Of a stretch of 64,000 nt of DNA, positions 44,887-54,133 are shown piece after piece. Location: positions 248,001 to 312,000 of the forward strand of contig JABDNH010000014.1 in assembly GCA_013001055.1 (NCBI GenBank), written 5' to 3'. Positions within the stretch are counted from its first letter, which is position 1; each line of letters starts with the position of its first letter. The position numbers were made by a program, and so were the translations under genes. This DNA is from Sphingomonas sp. (GTDB lineage: Bacteria; Pseudomonadota; Alphaproteobacteria; Sphingomonadales; Sphingomonadaceae). A model generated the notes under the pieces. The model was not told the origin of the DNA and did no database searches. It saw only the letters and a list, made by a program, of their open reading frames with translations.

Positions 44887-45835
44887 GCGCACTCGCCTCG
44901 CCATCCTGATTTCGGGCCGCGGCAGCAACATGGCTGCGCTGATCTACGCCGCGAAGGCGGAGGACTGCCCCTACGAACCGGTATTGGTCAGCGGCAACAA
45001 GCCCGAGGCGCCGGGGCTCGATCTTGCCGAAGCCGAGGGCGTCGCTGTCGAACGGCTCGACGGAAAAGCCACGGGTTTCTGGGAAAAACTGCACGAAAAG
45101 CTGGAAGGGCACGGCGCCGAAATGATCGCGCTGGCGGGTTTCATGCGCATCATCCCGCGCGATTTCCTTCAGCGCTGGGACGGCAAGATCGTCAACATCC
45201 ACCCCTCGCTCCTACCCAGGCACAAAGGCATCGGCGCACACGAAGCGGTACTGGAGGCTGGCGAGAGCGTGACGGGCGCCAGCGTGCACAGGGTCATCCC
45301 CGAACTCGATTCAGGTGATGTTCTTGGCCAGGTCGAGGTCGCCGTGATGCCGGGCGACACTCCTGAGACACTCGCGGACAGGGTACTAATCGCCGAACAC
45401 CAGCTATATCCGAAGGTCCTGTCCGATTATCTTGGGCGCTTCTCCGATCCCGAATGGTTGACCGACCAAGTGTCGAAACGCGCCCTCGCCTTGCCCGAAA
45501 CATTGGCCAAGACCAGCCACGGCGCCCCCGCCTGGCGCGTCGGCAGCAAGAGCTCGGGCAAATTCTTCGCGATCATGTGGATCCGCCATCATGGCGAGGA
45601 GCATGTCGGCCTGCTTGTCAAATGCGCCGGGCAGGATGAAATGGCGGGCCTGATCGAGGCCGATCCCGATCTCTATTTCCGCCCGCAATATTACGGCCCG
45701 TCCAACTGGATCGGTATCCGCATCGACCGCCCCGACACCGACTGGGAGCATATCGAAAGCTGGCTCGAACGCAGCTGGACCGAATGCGCACCAGCACGGG
45801 TCGCCAAACTGCACAAGGCCGCAGCAGAATTTTAG
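44879..45835 (+). CDS. purN: PurN fused to a C-terminal MmcQ/YjbR domain
   Basis: The 318-residue protein is a full PurN (residues about 1-195) plus an extra domain. PurN parts are [13 protein letters not shown] near residue 8, [20 protein letters not shown] (catalytic Asn and His) and [19 protein letters not shown] (catalytic Asp). It transfers formyl from 10-formyl-THF to GAR in purine synthesis. From about residue 205 the chain ([20 protein letters not shown], then [20 protein letters not shown] and [11 protein letters not shown]) matches the MmcQ/YjbR family, which is usually a separate protein of about 115 residues. The frame is continuous and no internal start is evident. The role of the added domain is unknown. 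Confidence 0.92.
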   Translation: MPRRTRLAILISGRGSNMAALIYAAKAEDCPYEPVLVSGNKPEAPGLDLAEAEGVAVERLDGKATGFWEKLHEKLEGHGAEMIALAGFMRIIPRDFLQRWDGKIVNIHPSLLPRHKGIGAHEAVLEAGESVTGASVHRVIPELDSGDVLGQVEVAVMPGDTPETLADRVLIAEHQLYPKVLSDYLGRFSDPEWLTDQVSKRALALPETLAKTSHGAPAWRVGSKSSGKFFAIMWIRHHGEEHVGLLVKCAGQDEMAGLIEADPDLYFRPQYYGPSNWIGIRIDRPDTDWEHIESWLERSWTECAPARVAKLHKAAAEF

Positions 45836-45854
45836 AGAATGTGAGGAGTACGCC

Positions 45855-46751
45855 ATGCTGAAACGCTCGACCCTGCTGACCGCGCTCGGCGCGCTGGCGC
45901 TTTCCACGACAGCATCGGCGCAGGAAGCCCCGCCCCAGCCCGACATTTTCCTGTTCGCCTATGACGCCGACAATGAAGAAGACGTGCTGTCGGGCGGCAG
46001 GAATGTCACCGACCAGCCGCTCTACGACAACCAGCCATTCTTCACCGCAGGCAGCGACACCTTTCTCTATGTCCGCGACGATGGCGAACAGATCGATGTC
46101 TATGAATATGACATCGCCAACGCCACGCACACACGCATTACGCAGACGCCGGAGAATGAATATTCGCCGACGCCCTCGCCCGATAATCAGACCATTTCGA
46201 TGGTGTTCGAGCGCAACGGGTCGGTGTGGGAGATCGATCGTTCGGCCCCCGACGCGCCGCGCTGGGCGCTCGACGCGCCGGGCGTGGTCGAGCCGGTCGG
46301 CTATTTCGCGCGCAACTATGCGACGGGCGATGTGCTCTACTGGTCGCGCTTCGGCTTCCATGTCGCGTTTAGAGACGCGGAGGGCGCCGGCCATTTCGTG
46401 TCGGGCCACGCCGTTCCTTCGACCCCGCATCTGATCCCCGGCACCAACAGCTTCAGCTTCATCCACCGCCAGACCAACGAGCAGGTGTGGATCAAGGCGT
46501 TCGACCCTGAAACTAAGGCCGTGCGCCCGCTAACCCCCATCGTCGGCACCAACGCCAACTACACCTGGGCCCCGGACGGATCGATCCTGCAGATCGAGGA
46601 CAACAAGCTCCACCGCTGGCGCGAAGGCGGCGACAGCTGGGAAGAGATTTCGGACTTGGGCGCGCATGGTGTTGAAGGCGGATATCGCATTGCGGTGAGC
46701 CCGGATGGTGAGCGCATTGCCATTGTTGGGTTGGTGGCGACTGAGGACTAA
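45855..46751 (+). CDS. Exported PD40/TolB-like beta-propeller protein
   Basis: The 298-residue protein has a signal peptide (MLKRSTLLTALGALALSTTA, cut near ASA-QE) and repeated propeller-like blades. PD40-style segments are ENEYSPTPSPDNQTISMVFE, DQPLYDNQPFFTAG, and GYRIAVSPDGERIAIVGL. It should be periplasmic or secreted. No catalytic motif is seen and the partner is unknown. It stands 19 bases after purN with its own GGAG site and no terminator between them, so it may share the purM transcript. Confidence 0.8.
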   Translation: MLKRSTLLTALGALALSTTASAQEAPPQPDIFLFAYDADNEEDVLSGGRNVTDQPLYDNQPFFTAGSDTFLYVRDDGEQIDVYEYDIANATHTRITQTPENEYSPTPSPDNQTISMVFERNGSVWEIDRSAPDAPRWALDAPGVVEPVGYFARNYATGDVLYWSRFGFHVAFRDAEGAGHFVSGHAVPSTPHLIPGTNSFSFIHRQTNEQVWIKAFDPETKAVRPLTPIVGTNANYTWAPDGSILQIEDNKLHRWREGGDSWEEISDLGAHGVEGGYRIAVSPDGERIAIVGLVATED

Positions 46752-46822
46752 TGTCCGCCAACAACCCATTGCTGGCACTTAGCATAGGTTCACATTGCTA
46801 GCGTTCTTGATAATAGGTCTTC

Positions 46823-47911
46823 ATGAAACCCTGTCTTCATCCCCAGGAAGAGGAGCGCCTGAAGGAGCTTCGTCGCTACGGCGTTCTCGATACACCGCGT
46901 GAGACGAATTTCGATGAGTTGGTCGAAATCGCCTCGGATATCTGCGAGGTGCCGGTTTCCGTCGTGAACTTCATCGATGCGGGACGTCAGTGGTTCAAGG
47001 CCGAGGTCGGCCTTGGCGTGCGATCCACTCCGCTGGAGACGAGCTTGTGTGGCCACGTCATCCTTCAGGGCGACTTCGTGGAAATCCCCGATACACTCCA
47101 GGATGAACGGATGGCAGACAATCCGTTGTGCACGTCCGAGCCAGGATTTCGCTTTTATGCCGGAGCGGTTCTCAAGGGTACCAACGGTCTGCCCTTGGGT
47201 ACTTTATGTATTCTTGATTACAAACCGCGAACGCTCACCGATCGCCAGCGAAAGGTTCTCAAGGTTCTAGCGAAGCACGTAATGAGCGAGCTCAACCTTC
47301 GGCTTGCAATAGAAGAGGAGCGAGTACTTCGTAGAGAGGTAGACCATCGCGTGAAAAATTCATTGGCTTCCATCGGTGCGATGCTCTCGATGAAAGCCCG
47401 CCGCACGTCTAATGAGACGTTGAAAATGGAATTGGACGACGCGAGCACACGCGTTCGATCCCTGTCTTCGCTTCACGCCGAATTGCACGAGTTGCAAGCA
47501 GGTGGTCGTGTCGACCTCAAGTCATTGTTTGAGCGCGTGCAGGCCGACCTGCGAGCCCTCATGCCGGATGCAGTAAAGTTATCGATTGACGTGCAAGTCG
47601 AAGAAGCGGCGCCATCACTGGCCAATGCTATGCTCCTGATCGTGAACGAGTTTGTCTCAAACAGCGTGAAGCACGGTCTCGAGGACGGGCAAGGGACCAT
47701 CACAATAGTCATTGAAGGCAATGCCCAGTCATGGTCGATGGTATGCCGGGACGATGGCAATGCTACGGCGATCGATGCCGAACGAGCTATGTCGAAATCG
47801 GGATTGGGCACCAAGGTAATCCACTCACTCGCGAATTCTCTGAATGCCAATGCCAAATGGACCGCCTCGGGCGGAGGAATGGAGCTAAGAGTGACGCCAC
47901 AGCACGACTAG
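46823..47911 (+). CDS. GAF-domain sensor histidine kinase (HisKA_2/HWE type)
   Basis: The 362-residue protein has an N-terminal GAF domain (residues about 20-160: EIASDICEVPVSVVNFID, then SLCGHVILQGDFVEIPDTLQ in parts) and a kinase core with the His box REVDHRVKNSLASIGAML near 175, plus an ATPase N box IVNEFVSNSVKHGLED near 275. The H-R-V-K-N box places it in the HisKA_2/HWE group common in alphaproteobacteria. It is cytoplasmic. GAF in such proteins can sense light, redox or small molecules; no chromophore Cys is evident beyond C73-like SLCGH. Its GC content is lower than that of its neighbours. Confidence 0.88.
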   Translation: MKPCLHPQEEERLKELRRYGVLDTPRETNFDELVEIASDICEVPVSVVNFIDAGRQWFKAEVGLGVRSTPLETSLCGHVILQGDFVEIPDTLQDERMADNPLCTSEPGFRFYAGAVLKGTNGLPLGTLCILDYKPRTLTDRQRKVLKVLAKHVMSELNLRLAIEEERVLRREVDHRVKNSLASIGAMLSMKARRTSNETLKMELDDASTRVRSLSSLHAELHELQAGGRVDLKSLFERVQADLRALMPDAVKLSIDVQVEEAAPSLANAMLLIVNEFVSNSVKHGLEDGQGTITIVIEGNAQSWSMVCRDDGNATAIDAERAMSKSGLGTKVIHSLANSLNANAKWTASGGGMELRVTPQHD

Positions 47912-47937
47912 AGCGTCTGCTTATTACCCCTTCAGGG

Positions 47938-47973
47938 CAAAAAAAGGCCGCCAGGTTTCCCCGGCGGCCTTTC
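47938..47973. terminator. Bidirectional terminator between the GAF kinase gene and ndk
   Basis: GGCCGCC and GGCGGCC form a stem extended by AAA/TTT pairs around a 10-base loop. The plus strand ends in TTTCT and the minus strand in a run of seven T, so it is strongest for ndk and usable for the kinase gene. Confidence 0.88.
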
Positions 47974-47994
47974 TAATTCGCTACGCGAAATCGC

Positions 47995-48417
47995 TTAGCC
48001 GACAATCTCGTCTTCATCGAAGAAGAAGTCGATTTCGATCTTCGCGTTTTCGTCGCTGTCCGAACCGTGGACCGTGTTTTCGCCGATCGACAGCGCGTGT
48101 TCCTTGCGGATCGTGCCTTCGGCCGCTTCGGCCGGGTTGGTGGCACCCATGATGTCGCGGTTACGCTTCACGGCGTCTTCGCCTTCGAGCACCTGGACGA
48201 CGACCGGTTCGCTCATCATGAACTCGACCAGTTCGCCGAAGAAAGGACGGTCCTCATGGACCGCATAAAACCCTTCCGCCTGCTCGCGGGTCATGTGGAT
48301 GCGCTTGGAGGCGACGACGCGAAGGCCGGCGTCTTCCAGCATCTTGGTGACGGCGCCGGTGAGGTTGCGGCGTGTGGCGTCGGGCTTGATAATCGAAAAG
48401 GTGCGGGTGACCGCCAT
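47995..48417 (-). CDS. ndk: Ndk, nucleoside diphosphate kinase
   Basis: The 140-residue protein is a standard Ndk: [16 protein letters not shown] near residue 5, the catalytic His in [18 protein letters not shown] (H in the last NxxHGSDS) near 117, and the ATP-binding Arg residues between. It transfers phosphate among nucleoside di- and triphosphates. The C-terminal tail is acidic ([10 protein letters not shown]). It lies 62 bases after holC and has a strong terminator behind it. Confidence 0.97.
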   Translation of the reverse strand: MAVTRTFSIIKPDATRRNLTGAVTKMLEDAGLRVVASKRIHMTREQAEGFYAVHEDRPFFGELVEFMMSEPVVVQVLEGEDAVKRNRDIMGATNPAEAAEGTIRKEHALSIGENTVHGSDSDENAKIEIDFFFDEDEIVG

Positions 48418-48479
48418 GTCAGTTCTCCACTACTGCGGGGTTGTTTGGGCGCGCCCTTACAGAGGCACGCGGGGTAGCG

Positions 48480-48923
48480 CTAGCCCCTTTCGACCCACCT
48501 GCCGTCCTCACGCGCCCAATAGTGGCGCTCGACACCGTCGTTGGTGGCAAGGTCTTTCCATGCCGAACGCGCCGCATCGATCGTCTCGGGATCGAAGATG
48601 AAAAAGACGCGCTCGAAATTGAGCACCGCGGCGCGCCACACGCCGTCAGCCAGCGCGATATGGCGCGCGCGATTGGCCGCGACCGTGCGCGTCGACAGCA
48701 GGATGGGCTGGCGCTGGTCGGCGCCTTCGTCGACGATGCCGTGCGCAAGGAAGCTGCCCTTTCCGCCTTCCTCCCAAAGCTGCCGGTTGAGGCTGGCGAG
48801 TAACGTCTCGTCCTCGGCGACTACCAGCAGCCGCTCGCCATTGGCCGTCAGCTTTCCGGCGATGGCGGCGAGGACGCCCGCACGGGCAGCCTCACCGTCC
48901 AGCTGGTAGAAGTCGACGCGCAG
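48480..48923 (-). CDS. holC: HolC, DNA polymerase III chi subunit, CTG start
   Basis: This 147-residue frame is a typical chi subunit: RVDFYQLDGEAARAGVLAA at the start, ANGERLLVVAEDETLLASL near residue 30, GSFLAHG near 60, QPILLSTRTVAANRARHIAL near 73, and FERVFFIFDPETIDAARSAW near 100. Chi links the clamp loader to SSB. There is no ATG, GTG or TTG in frame between the pepA stop and residue 88, yet the conserved VDFYQL N-terminus is present. A GGAAGG (48931-48936) lies seven bases before CTG at 48921-48923, so CTG is the likely start, coupled to pepA. It is easy to miss in automatic annotation. Confidence 0.88.
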   Translation of the reverse strand: MRVDFYQLDGEAARAGVLAAIAGKLTANGERLLVVAEDETLLASLNRQLWEEGGKGSFLAHGIVDEGADQRQPILLSTRTVAANRARHIALADGVWRAAVLNFERVFFIFDPETIDAARSAWKDLATNDGVERHYWAREDGRWVERG

Positions 48924-48926
48924 CGC

Positions 48927-50390
48927 CTAGCCTTCCAACTTGTCGGCTACATATCGATCGAGCACCCGCACGCCAAAGCCCGTCGCGCCCTTGCCGAAGG
49001 TGGTCTTTTCCTTGTCGCTCCACGCCATGCCCGCGATGTCGAGGTGCGCCCACTTCACATCGTCATGAATAAAGCGGTGGAGGAATTGCGCTGCGGTAAT
49101 CGAACCCGCGCCGCGCGGCCCGACATTCTTCATGTCCGCGATGGGGCTATCGATCAGCTTGTCGTAGGCAGGGCCAATCGGAAGGCGCCACAGCGCATCG
49201 CCGCTATCCTTGCCCGCTTCGACCAGGTCACCAGCGAGATCATCGTCATTCGAGAAGATGCCGGCATGTTCGTGGCCGAGGCTGATGATCATCGCGCCGG
49301 TCAGTGTGGCAAGGTCGATCACCGTCTTGGGCGAATATTCGGTCTGCACATATTCGAGCGCATCGCACAGCACGAGGCGGCCTTCGGCATCGGTGTTGAT
49401 GACTTCGATCGTCTGCCCGTTCATCGAGGTCACGACGTCGCCCGGGCGCTGTGCGTTGCCATCGGGCATATTCTCCACAAGACCGCAAATGCCGATGACG
49501 TTGGCGTTGGCCTTGCGCGCAGCAAGCGCGACCATGGCGCCCGCGACCGCGCCGGCACCGCCCATGTCCCACTTCATCGCTTCCATGCCCGCGGCTGGCT
49601 TGATCGAAATGCCGCCCGTGTCGAAGGTCACGCCCTTGCCGACAAAAGCGGTGTCGAACTTGTCGCCGCTACCGCCCTTCCATTTCATGATCAGCAGGCG
49701 CGGTTCGCGGACCGAGCCCTGGTTGACGCCCAGCAACGCATTCATGCCGAGCTTTTCCATTTCTTTCTGGCCCAGCGTCTCGATGACAAGATCGGTGTCT
49801 TTGGCATGTTCGCGCACGCGTTCGACGAAGCTTTCGGGGTAGATGATGTTGGCCGGCTCGGTGACCAGTTCCTTGGTCAGCGCCACACCCTTGGCGACAC
49901 CTTCGAAGGTGCCCGTCCAGGCGTTTTCGGCGCCCTCTGCAGCACCGACGATCGTCAACGTCACGAAGGTCACCTTCTGATGCTCTTTCTGGGTCGTACG
50001 GTAGCGGTCGTAGCGCCATGCACGGAGCGATGCGCCAAATGCGATGCGCGCTGCATCGTCAGCGTCGAAATCGCTGCCCGTCAGGTCAAGCACCGCGTGC
50101 GTTTCGCCCGACGTCAGCAAGGTTGCGCTGATTTTTGCGCCAAGAGCCTCGGCCGCTTCGCCATCGCCTTTGCCTTCGCCAACGACGAGCAGGCGGCGAC
50201 CATTGTCGGCGGCCAACCAAGCGCTGGCGACCTGTCCCTTCTTGCCCTCGAAGCGCTGGCGGCGCATTGCGGCCTTGACGACCTCCAGATCGCTACCCAG
50301 CGTCTCCAGCTTTTCATCGCCCTGGCCCGATGCGGGAAGGACAAGGGCAAAATCCCCGGCGGGGCGATTGTCGGCGAAACGGATCTGCAT
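48927..50390 (-). CDS. pepA: PepA, leucyl aminopeptidase
   Basis: The 487-residue protein has an N-terminal macro-like domain and the M17 catalytic domain. FVGKGVTFDTGGISIKPA near residue 245 holds two metal ligands, NTDAEGRLVLCDALEY near 332 is the family signature, and the metal-binding MKWDMGGAGAV near 272 is clear. It removes N-terminal residues from peptides as a hexamer. It precedes holC, whose start is two sense bases beyond this stop. The start at 50390 gives the usual MQIRFADNRP leader. Confidence 0.96.
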   Translation of the reverse strand: MQIRFADNRPAGDFALVLPASGQGDEKLETLGSDLEVVKAAMRRQRFEGKKGQVASAWLAADNGRRLLVVGEGKGDGEAAEALGAKISATLLTSGETHAVLDLTGSDFDADDAARIAFGASLRAWRYDRYRTTQKEHQKVTFVTLTIVGAAEGAENAWTGTFEGVAKGVALTKELVTEPANIIYPESFVERVREHAKDTDLVIETLGQKEMEKLGMNALLGVNQGSVREPRLLIMKWKGGSGDKFDTAFVGKGVTFDTGGISIKPAAGMEAMKWDMGGAGAVAGAMVALAARKANANVIGICGLVENMPDGNAQRPGDVVTSMNGQTIEVINTDAEGRLVLCDALEYVQTEYSPKTVIDLATLTGAMIISLGHEHAGIFSNDDDLAGDLVEAGKDSGDALWRLPIGPAYDKLIDSPIADMKNVGPRGAGSITAAQFLHRFIHDDVKWAHLDIAGMAWSDKEKTTFGKGATGFGVRVLDRYVADKLEG

Positions 50391-50471
50391 GAATTATACC
50401 TCGGAATGTTCGATGATTTGTGCGCGACATAAGACGAGCGCGGGTCAAAAGGCAAAGGCGGATTGCCGCCC

Positions 50472-52721
50472 ATGCGCCAAGCTGCAATAGCGGGGGCGAT
50501 GAGCGGTGGTACAAATCGGTTGTTGAGCGGCGCGAGTCTGCTGGTTCTGGGGATGGCCTCCCCTGCCATTGCTGGCGTGCAGGATGCCTCCCCCCAAGCT
50601 GCAGCGCAGGAAGAAGTGATCGTCTTCAGCGCCGACGAGATCAGCTATGACGGTCCCGACCGGATCGTGACCGCAACCGGCCAGGTTCGGGCCAATCGCG
50701 ATGGCTATTATGTCGCGGCCGACCGCGTGACCTGGAATCGCAGCACCGGGCTTATCGTCGCCGAAGGCAACGTCGTCTTGCTGTCCCCGACAGGCGACCG
50801 AGTGATCGGTGATCGCGTCGAGCTCGACGAAGCCTTTTCCAATGGCATGAGCGAGAATTTACTGCTTGCGCTCGATACTGGCGGGCGAATTGCGGCCGAG
50901 CGCGCCACCAGCGTCGACGGTGATCTTACGCTGGAGAACGCCATCTATTCTCCCTGCACGATCAGCCCCGCTGCGGGATGCCCCGACAATCCCAGCTGGT
51001 CGATCCGCGCCGCCCAGGTGATCCGCGACGGGGAAACCGGCAATCTCATTTTCAAGGGCGGGCAATTCAGTTTCTTCGGCGTAGCGCTTCCGGCGATCCC
51101 GTCATTTTCGATCGGGCAGCCTGGGCCGGTCGGCGGCATTACCGGCTTCCTCGTCCCGGAGGTCGCGATTTCGGGCATCAACGGGCTGGAAATCAGCCAG
51201 CCATATTATTGGCGACTGGCACGTAACCGCGATTTCACGCTGACACCGACGGTCTACTCGGGCGCCTTTCCTTCGATCGAAGCCTTCTATCGCCAGCTGA
51301 CGACTACCGGCGCGGTGCAGGTCGGCGGCTTCCTTACCTATGGCGAGGTAGAAGACGACCTGCTGTCAGATCCGAATGCCGTGCTCGAACGCGATATTCG
51401 CGGCTATCTCGAAACCAACGGCCGTCTACAGTTCGATGAAAATTGGCGCCTGACCGGATCGGGCCGGGTCGCATCGGACAAGACGGTCACCCGCCGCTAC
51501 GACATCACACGCGATGATCGCCTGCGCAGTTTCCTCAATCTCGAGCGGTTCAGTGAAGACGCCTACATCTCGATCGCCGGTTGGGCATTCCAGGGCTTGC
51601 GGGTCGATGACGAACTTGCAACGACTCCCGTCGCCTTGCCGGCAATCGATGCGCGCTGGCGGCTGACCGACCTTCCCGTAGGAGGACGAGTGGAGTTGCA
51701 GGCCAACAGCCTCGCCATCCTGCGCGTCGACGGCCAGGACACGCAGCGCGCTTTTGCGGGTGCCAGATGGGATCGTCGTCTGCTCACTGATTACGGGCAG
51801 GAATTGACCTTCACTGCTTACGCACGCGGCGACGCTTATCACACCGACAATGTACTCAGCACCAATATCGAAGCCTATCGCGGCGAAGAGGGCTGGAATT
51901 TCCGCGGTATCGGGGCGCTGGCGGCAGATATGCGCTACCCCCTTATCGGCCCGGCATTCGGTGGCACCCAGCGCATCGTCCCGCGTATCCAGCTGGTCAT
52001 CACGCCGCGCACGGAAAATCTCGACATCCCCAACGAAGATGCGCGCGCGATCGACCTCGAGGATTCGAACCTCTTCGCGCTCAACCGTTTCCCGGGCTAC
52101 GATCGCTGGGACGATGGCAGCCGCGTCACCTACGGCGTGGAATATATGCTCGATATCCCGAACGTCTCGATCCGCAGCAATATCGGGCAGAGCTACCGCC
52201 TCAACCAGTCGCCCGACATTTTCCCCGACGGAACAGGTCTGACAGACCGCTTTTCTGATATCGTCGGACGTACGCGGGTGCGCTACGGACGCTTTTTAGA
52301 CTTCACCCACCGTTTCCGGATCGACAAGGACGACCTCAAGATCCGCCGCACCGAGCTCGACCTTACGCTCGGTACCATCGAGACCTATGCGCAAATCGGT
52401 TACCTGCTGCTCGACCGTGATATCGACATTTCGATCGAGGATTTGCGCGACAAGGAAGAGTTGCGTGGTGGCGGGCGCGTAAAAATCGATCGGAACTGGT
52501 CTGCCTTCGGATCGGTCGTTCTCGACCTCACCAACAGTGATGAAGACCCGTTAAGCCTCGCTGACGGCTTCGAACCGACTAGGCACCGCGTGGGTATTTC
52601 CTATGAAGATGACGCGCTGGAGGTTGGCTTGACGTGGAGACGCGACTATGAACGCGCAGGATTATTCGATCGCGGGTCCACATTCCAGATCCGCGTGATC
52701 TTGAAAGGGCTTGGCCGCTAA
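50472..52721 (+). CDS. lptD: LptD, LPS-assembly outer-membrane protein
   Basis: The 749-residue protein has a signal peptide (RLLSGASLLVLGMASPAIAG), a periplasmic OstA/LptA-like beta-jellyroll domain (residues about 45-150: VIVFSADEISYDGPDRIVTA, then GYYVAADRVTWNRSTGLIVA) and a C-terminal beta-barrel rich in short antiparallel strands. Two cysteines (SPCTISPAAGCPDNPSW) match the N-terminal disulfide region. LptD with LptE puts lipopolysaccharide on the cell surface. The start could also be 50463 or 50499. Surprisingly for sphingomonads, which often use glycosphingolipids in place of LPS, lptD is kept; this is known for the order. surA follows. Confidence 0.93.
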   Translation: MRQAAIAGAMSGGTNRLLSGASLLVLGMASPAIAGVQDASPQAAAQEEVIVFSADEISYDGPDRIVTATGQVRANRDGYYVAADRVTWNRSTGLIVAEGNVVLLSPTGDRVIGDRVELDEAFSNGMSENLLLALDTGGRIAAERATSVDGDLTLENAIYSPCTISPAAGCPDNPSWSIRAAQVIRDGETGNLIFKGGQFSFFGVALPAIPSFSIGQPGPVGGITGFLVPEVAISGINGLEISQPYYWRLARNRDFTLTPTVYSGAFPSIEAFYRQLTTTGAVQVGGFLTYGEVEDDLLSDPNAVLERDIRGYLETNGRLQFDENWRLTGSGRVASDKTVTRRYDITRDDRLRSFLNLERFSEDAYISIAGWAFQGLRVDDELATTPVALPAIDARWRLTDLPVGGRVELQANSLAILRVDGQDTQRAFAGARWDRRLLTDYGQELTFTAYARGDAYHTDNVLSTNIEAYRGEEGWNFRGIGALAADMRYPLIGPAFGGTQRIVPRIQLVITPRTENLDIPNEDARAIDLEDSNLFALNRFPGYDRWDDGSRVTYGVEYMLDIPNVSIRSNIGQSYRLNQSPDIFPDGTGLTDRFSDIVGRTRVRYGRFLDFTHRFRIDKDDLKIRRTELDLTLGTIETYAQIGYLLLDRDIDISIEDLRDKEELRGGGRVKIDRNWSAFGSVVLDLTNSDEDPLSLADGFEPTRHRVGISYEDDALEVGLTWRRDYERAGLFDRGSTFQIRVILKGLGR

Positions 52722-52781
52722 GCTGCCGTTCAGCTAGATGCCGCCAAGGAAAGAGCAAAAGATCAAAGGGTTACGACTATA

Positions 52782-54122
52782 ATGACAATTGCACGCAGGA
52801 TCGCGGTTTCGATGGCCGCAATGGCGCTTGCCGGTGGAGCGGCGATGGCCATGCAGGATCAGCCGGAACAGCAGGCCAACACGGCGCAGTCGCTGGCCTT
52901 GCCGGACAATCCCACTCTATTCGGCGCGGCATTGCCGCCGATCGTCAAGGCGACCGCAATCGTCAATGGTGAAGTCATCACCGCGACCGACGTCGAGCAG
53001 CGCCTTGCGCTTGTTGCGCTGTCGAACGATGGCCAGATCGATACCGCACAGCTTGACCGACTGCGCCAGCAGGTGCTGCGCAACCTGATCGACGAGACGC
53101 TTCAGGTCCAAGCCGCCGCTGCGGAAGAAATCGAACTGACGCCTGAGGAAATCAACGCCACCGTCGTGCGCGTCGCCGAGCAAAACGGTCGTACACCCGA
53201 CGAGCTGGCCGAGTATCTCGCCTCCAATGGCTCCTCGCTCCGCTCGATTCGCCGTCAGGTGCAGGGCGAAATGGCGTGGCAGCGGCTCCAGCAGGCCAAG
53301 ATCGAAAGCACCGTTTCGGTCGGCGACGAAGAAGTGCAGGCTGTCCTCGATCGCCTCGAAGCTTCCAAGGGTACGACCGAATATCGCGTCGCCGAGATCT
53401 ATCTCCCGGCAACCCCCGCGACCGACGCCGAAGTGAGAAAGACGGCGCAGAACATTCTTGAACAGCTGGGCCAGGGCGGCAGTTTCGCCGCTTATGCGCG
53501 CCAGTACAGTCAGGCGTCGACTGCCGCAGTCGGCGGCGATCTTGGCTGGGTGCAGCCGGAGCAGCTTCCCCCTGAATTGGCCCAGGCCGTCACCAGCCTG
53601 CGTCCGGGCGCGGTCAGCGTCCCCATCCCGATTGCAGGCGGTTATTCGATCATCGCGATCCAGGATTCGCGCACGATCCTGACGGCAGACCCGCGCGATG
53701 CGGTGTTGAGCCTCAAGCAGGTCACCATCGGCTTCGATCCGGGCATGAGCGAACAGGCCGCATTGGCGCGCGTGGAACGCTTCAGCGAGGCCGCGCAGAG
53801 TGTCGGCGGCTGCGGTGGCGCGGATACGATCGCCGCCAATTTTGGTGGTCAGGTCGTGCAGTCGGACGGCGTAAGCCTTCGCGATCTTCCCCCTGCTCTC
53901 CAGCAGATGATGATCCCGATGCAGGTCGGGCAGGCAACGCAACCGTTCGGTTCGCTCGATGAAGGTGTTCGGATCCTTGTCATTTGTGGCCGCGACGAAA
54001 GGCAGCCCGGGATGCCAAGCTTCGATCAGGTTTATAATCAGATGAACCAGCAGCGCGTTAATAGCCGCGCCCAGCGTTATCTGCGCGACCTTCGCCGCGA
54101 CGCCATTATCGAATTCCGCTAG
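52782..54122 (+). CDS. surA: SurA-type periplasmic peptidyl-prolyl isomerase
   Basis: The 446-residue protein has a signal peptide (MTIARRIAVSMAAMALAGGAAMA in part), the SurA N-terminal helical chaperone domain (VKATAIVNGEVITATDVEQR, then LRQQVLRNLIDETLQVQAA) and a parvulin domain at about residues 205-310 (VAEIYLPATP, GSFAAYARQYSQA, GGDLGWVQPEQLPPELAQAV). The second parvulin-like region is degenerate. It helps outer-membrane proteins, including LptD, to fold. It sits directly after lptD, as in many proteobacteria, and before pdxA and rsmA. Confidence 0.93.
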   Translation: MTIARRIAVSMAAMALAGGAAMAMQDQPEQQANTAQSLALPDNPTLFGAALPPIVKATAIVNGEVITATDVEQRLALVALSNDGQIDTAQLDRLRQQVLRNLIDETLQVQAAAAEEIELTPEEINATVVRVAEQNGRTPDELAEYLASNGSSLRSIRRQVQGEMAWQRLQQAKIESTVSVGDEEVQAVLDRLEASKGTTEYRVAEIYLPATPATDAEVRKTAQNILEQLGQGGSFAAYARQYSQASTAAVGGDLGWVQPEQLPPELAQAVTSLRPGAVSVPIPIAGGYSIIAIQDSRTILTADPRDAVLSLKQVTIGFDPGMSEQAALARVERFSEAAQSVGGCGGADTIAANFGGQVVQSDGVSLRDLPPALQQMMIPMQVGQATQPFGSLDEGVRILVICGRDERQPGMPSFDQVYNQMNQQRVNSRAQRYLRDLRRDAIIEFR

Positions 54123-54133
54123 GCGCTGGCGCG

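Noticed and set aside
44879-45835. Frameshift or missed stop joining purN to a separate yjbR gene
   Set aside because: The frame is continuous, the linker keeps coding character, and no ribosome site or start lies at the junction near 45490.
48419-48748. Minus-strand 109-codon frame starting with ATG in the holC region
   Set aside because: It is out of frame with the chi subunit sequence and low in family signal; the true gene uses the overlapping frame from 48923.
49044-50432. Long open frame opposite pepA
   Set aside because: It is an antisense shadow of a clear M17 peptidase gene; the translated sequence is rich in His, Arg and Ala and resembles no family.
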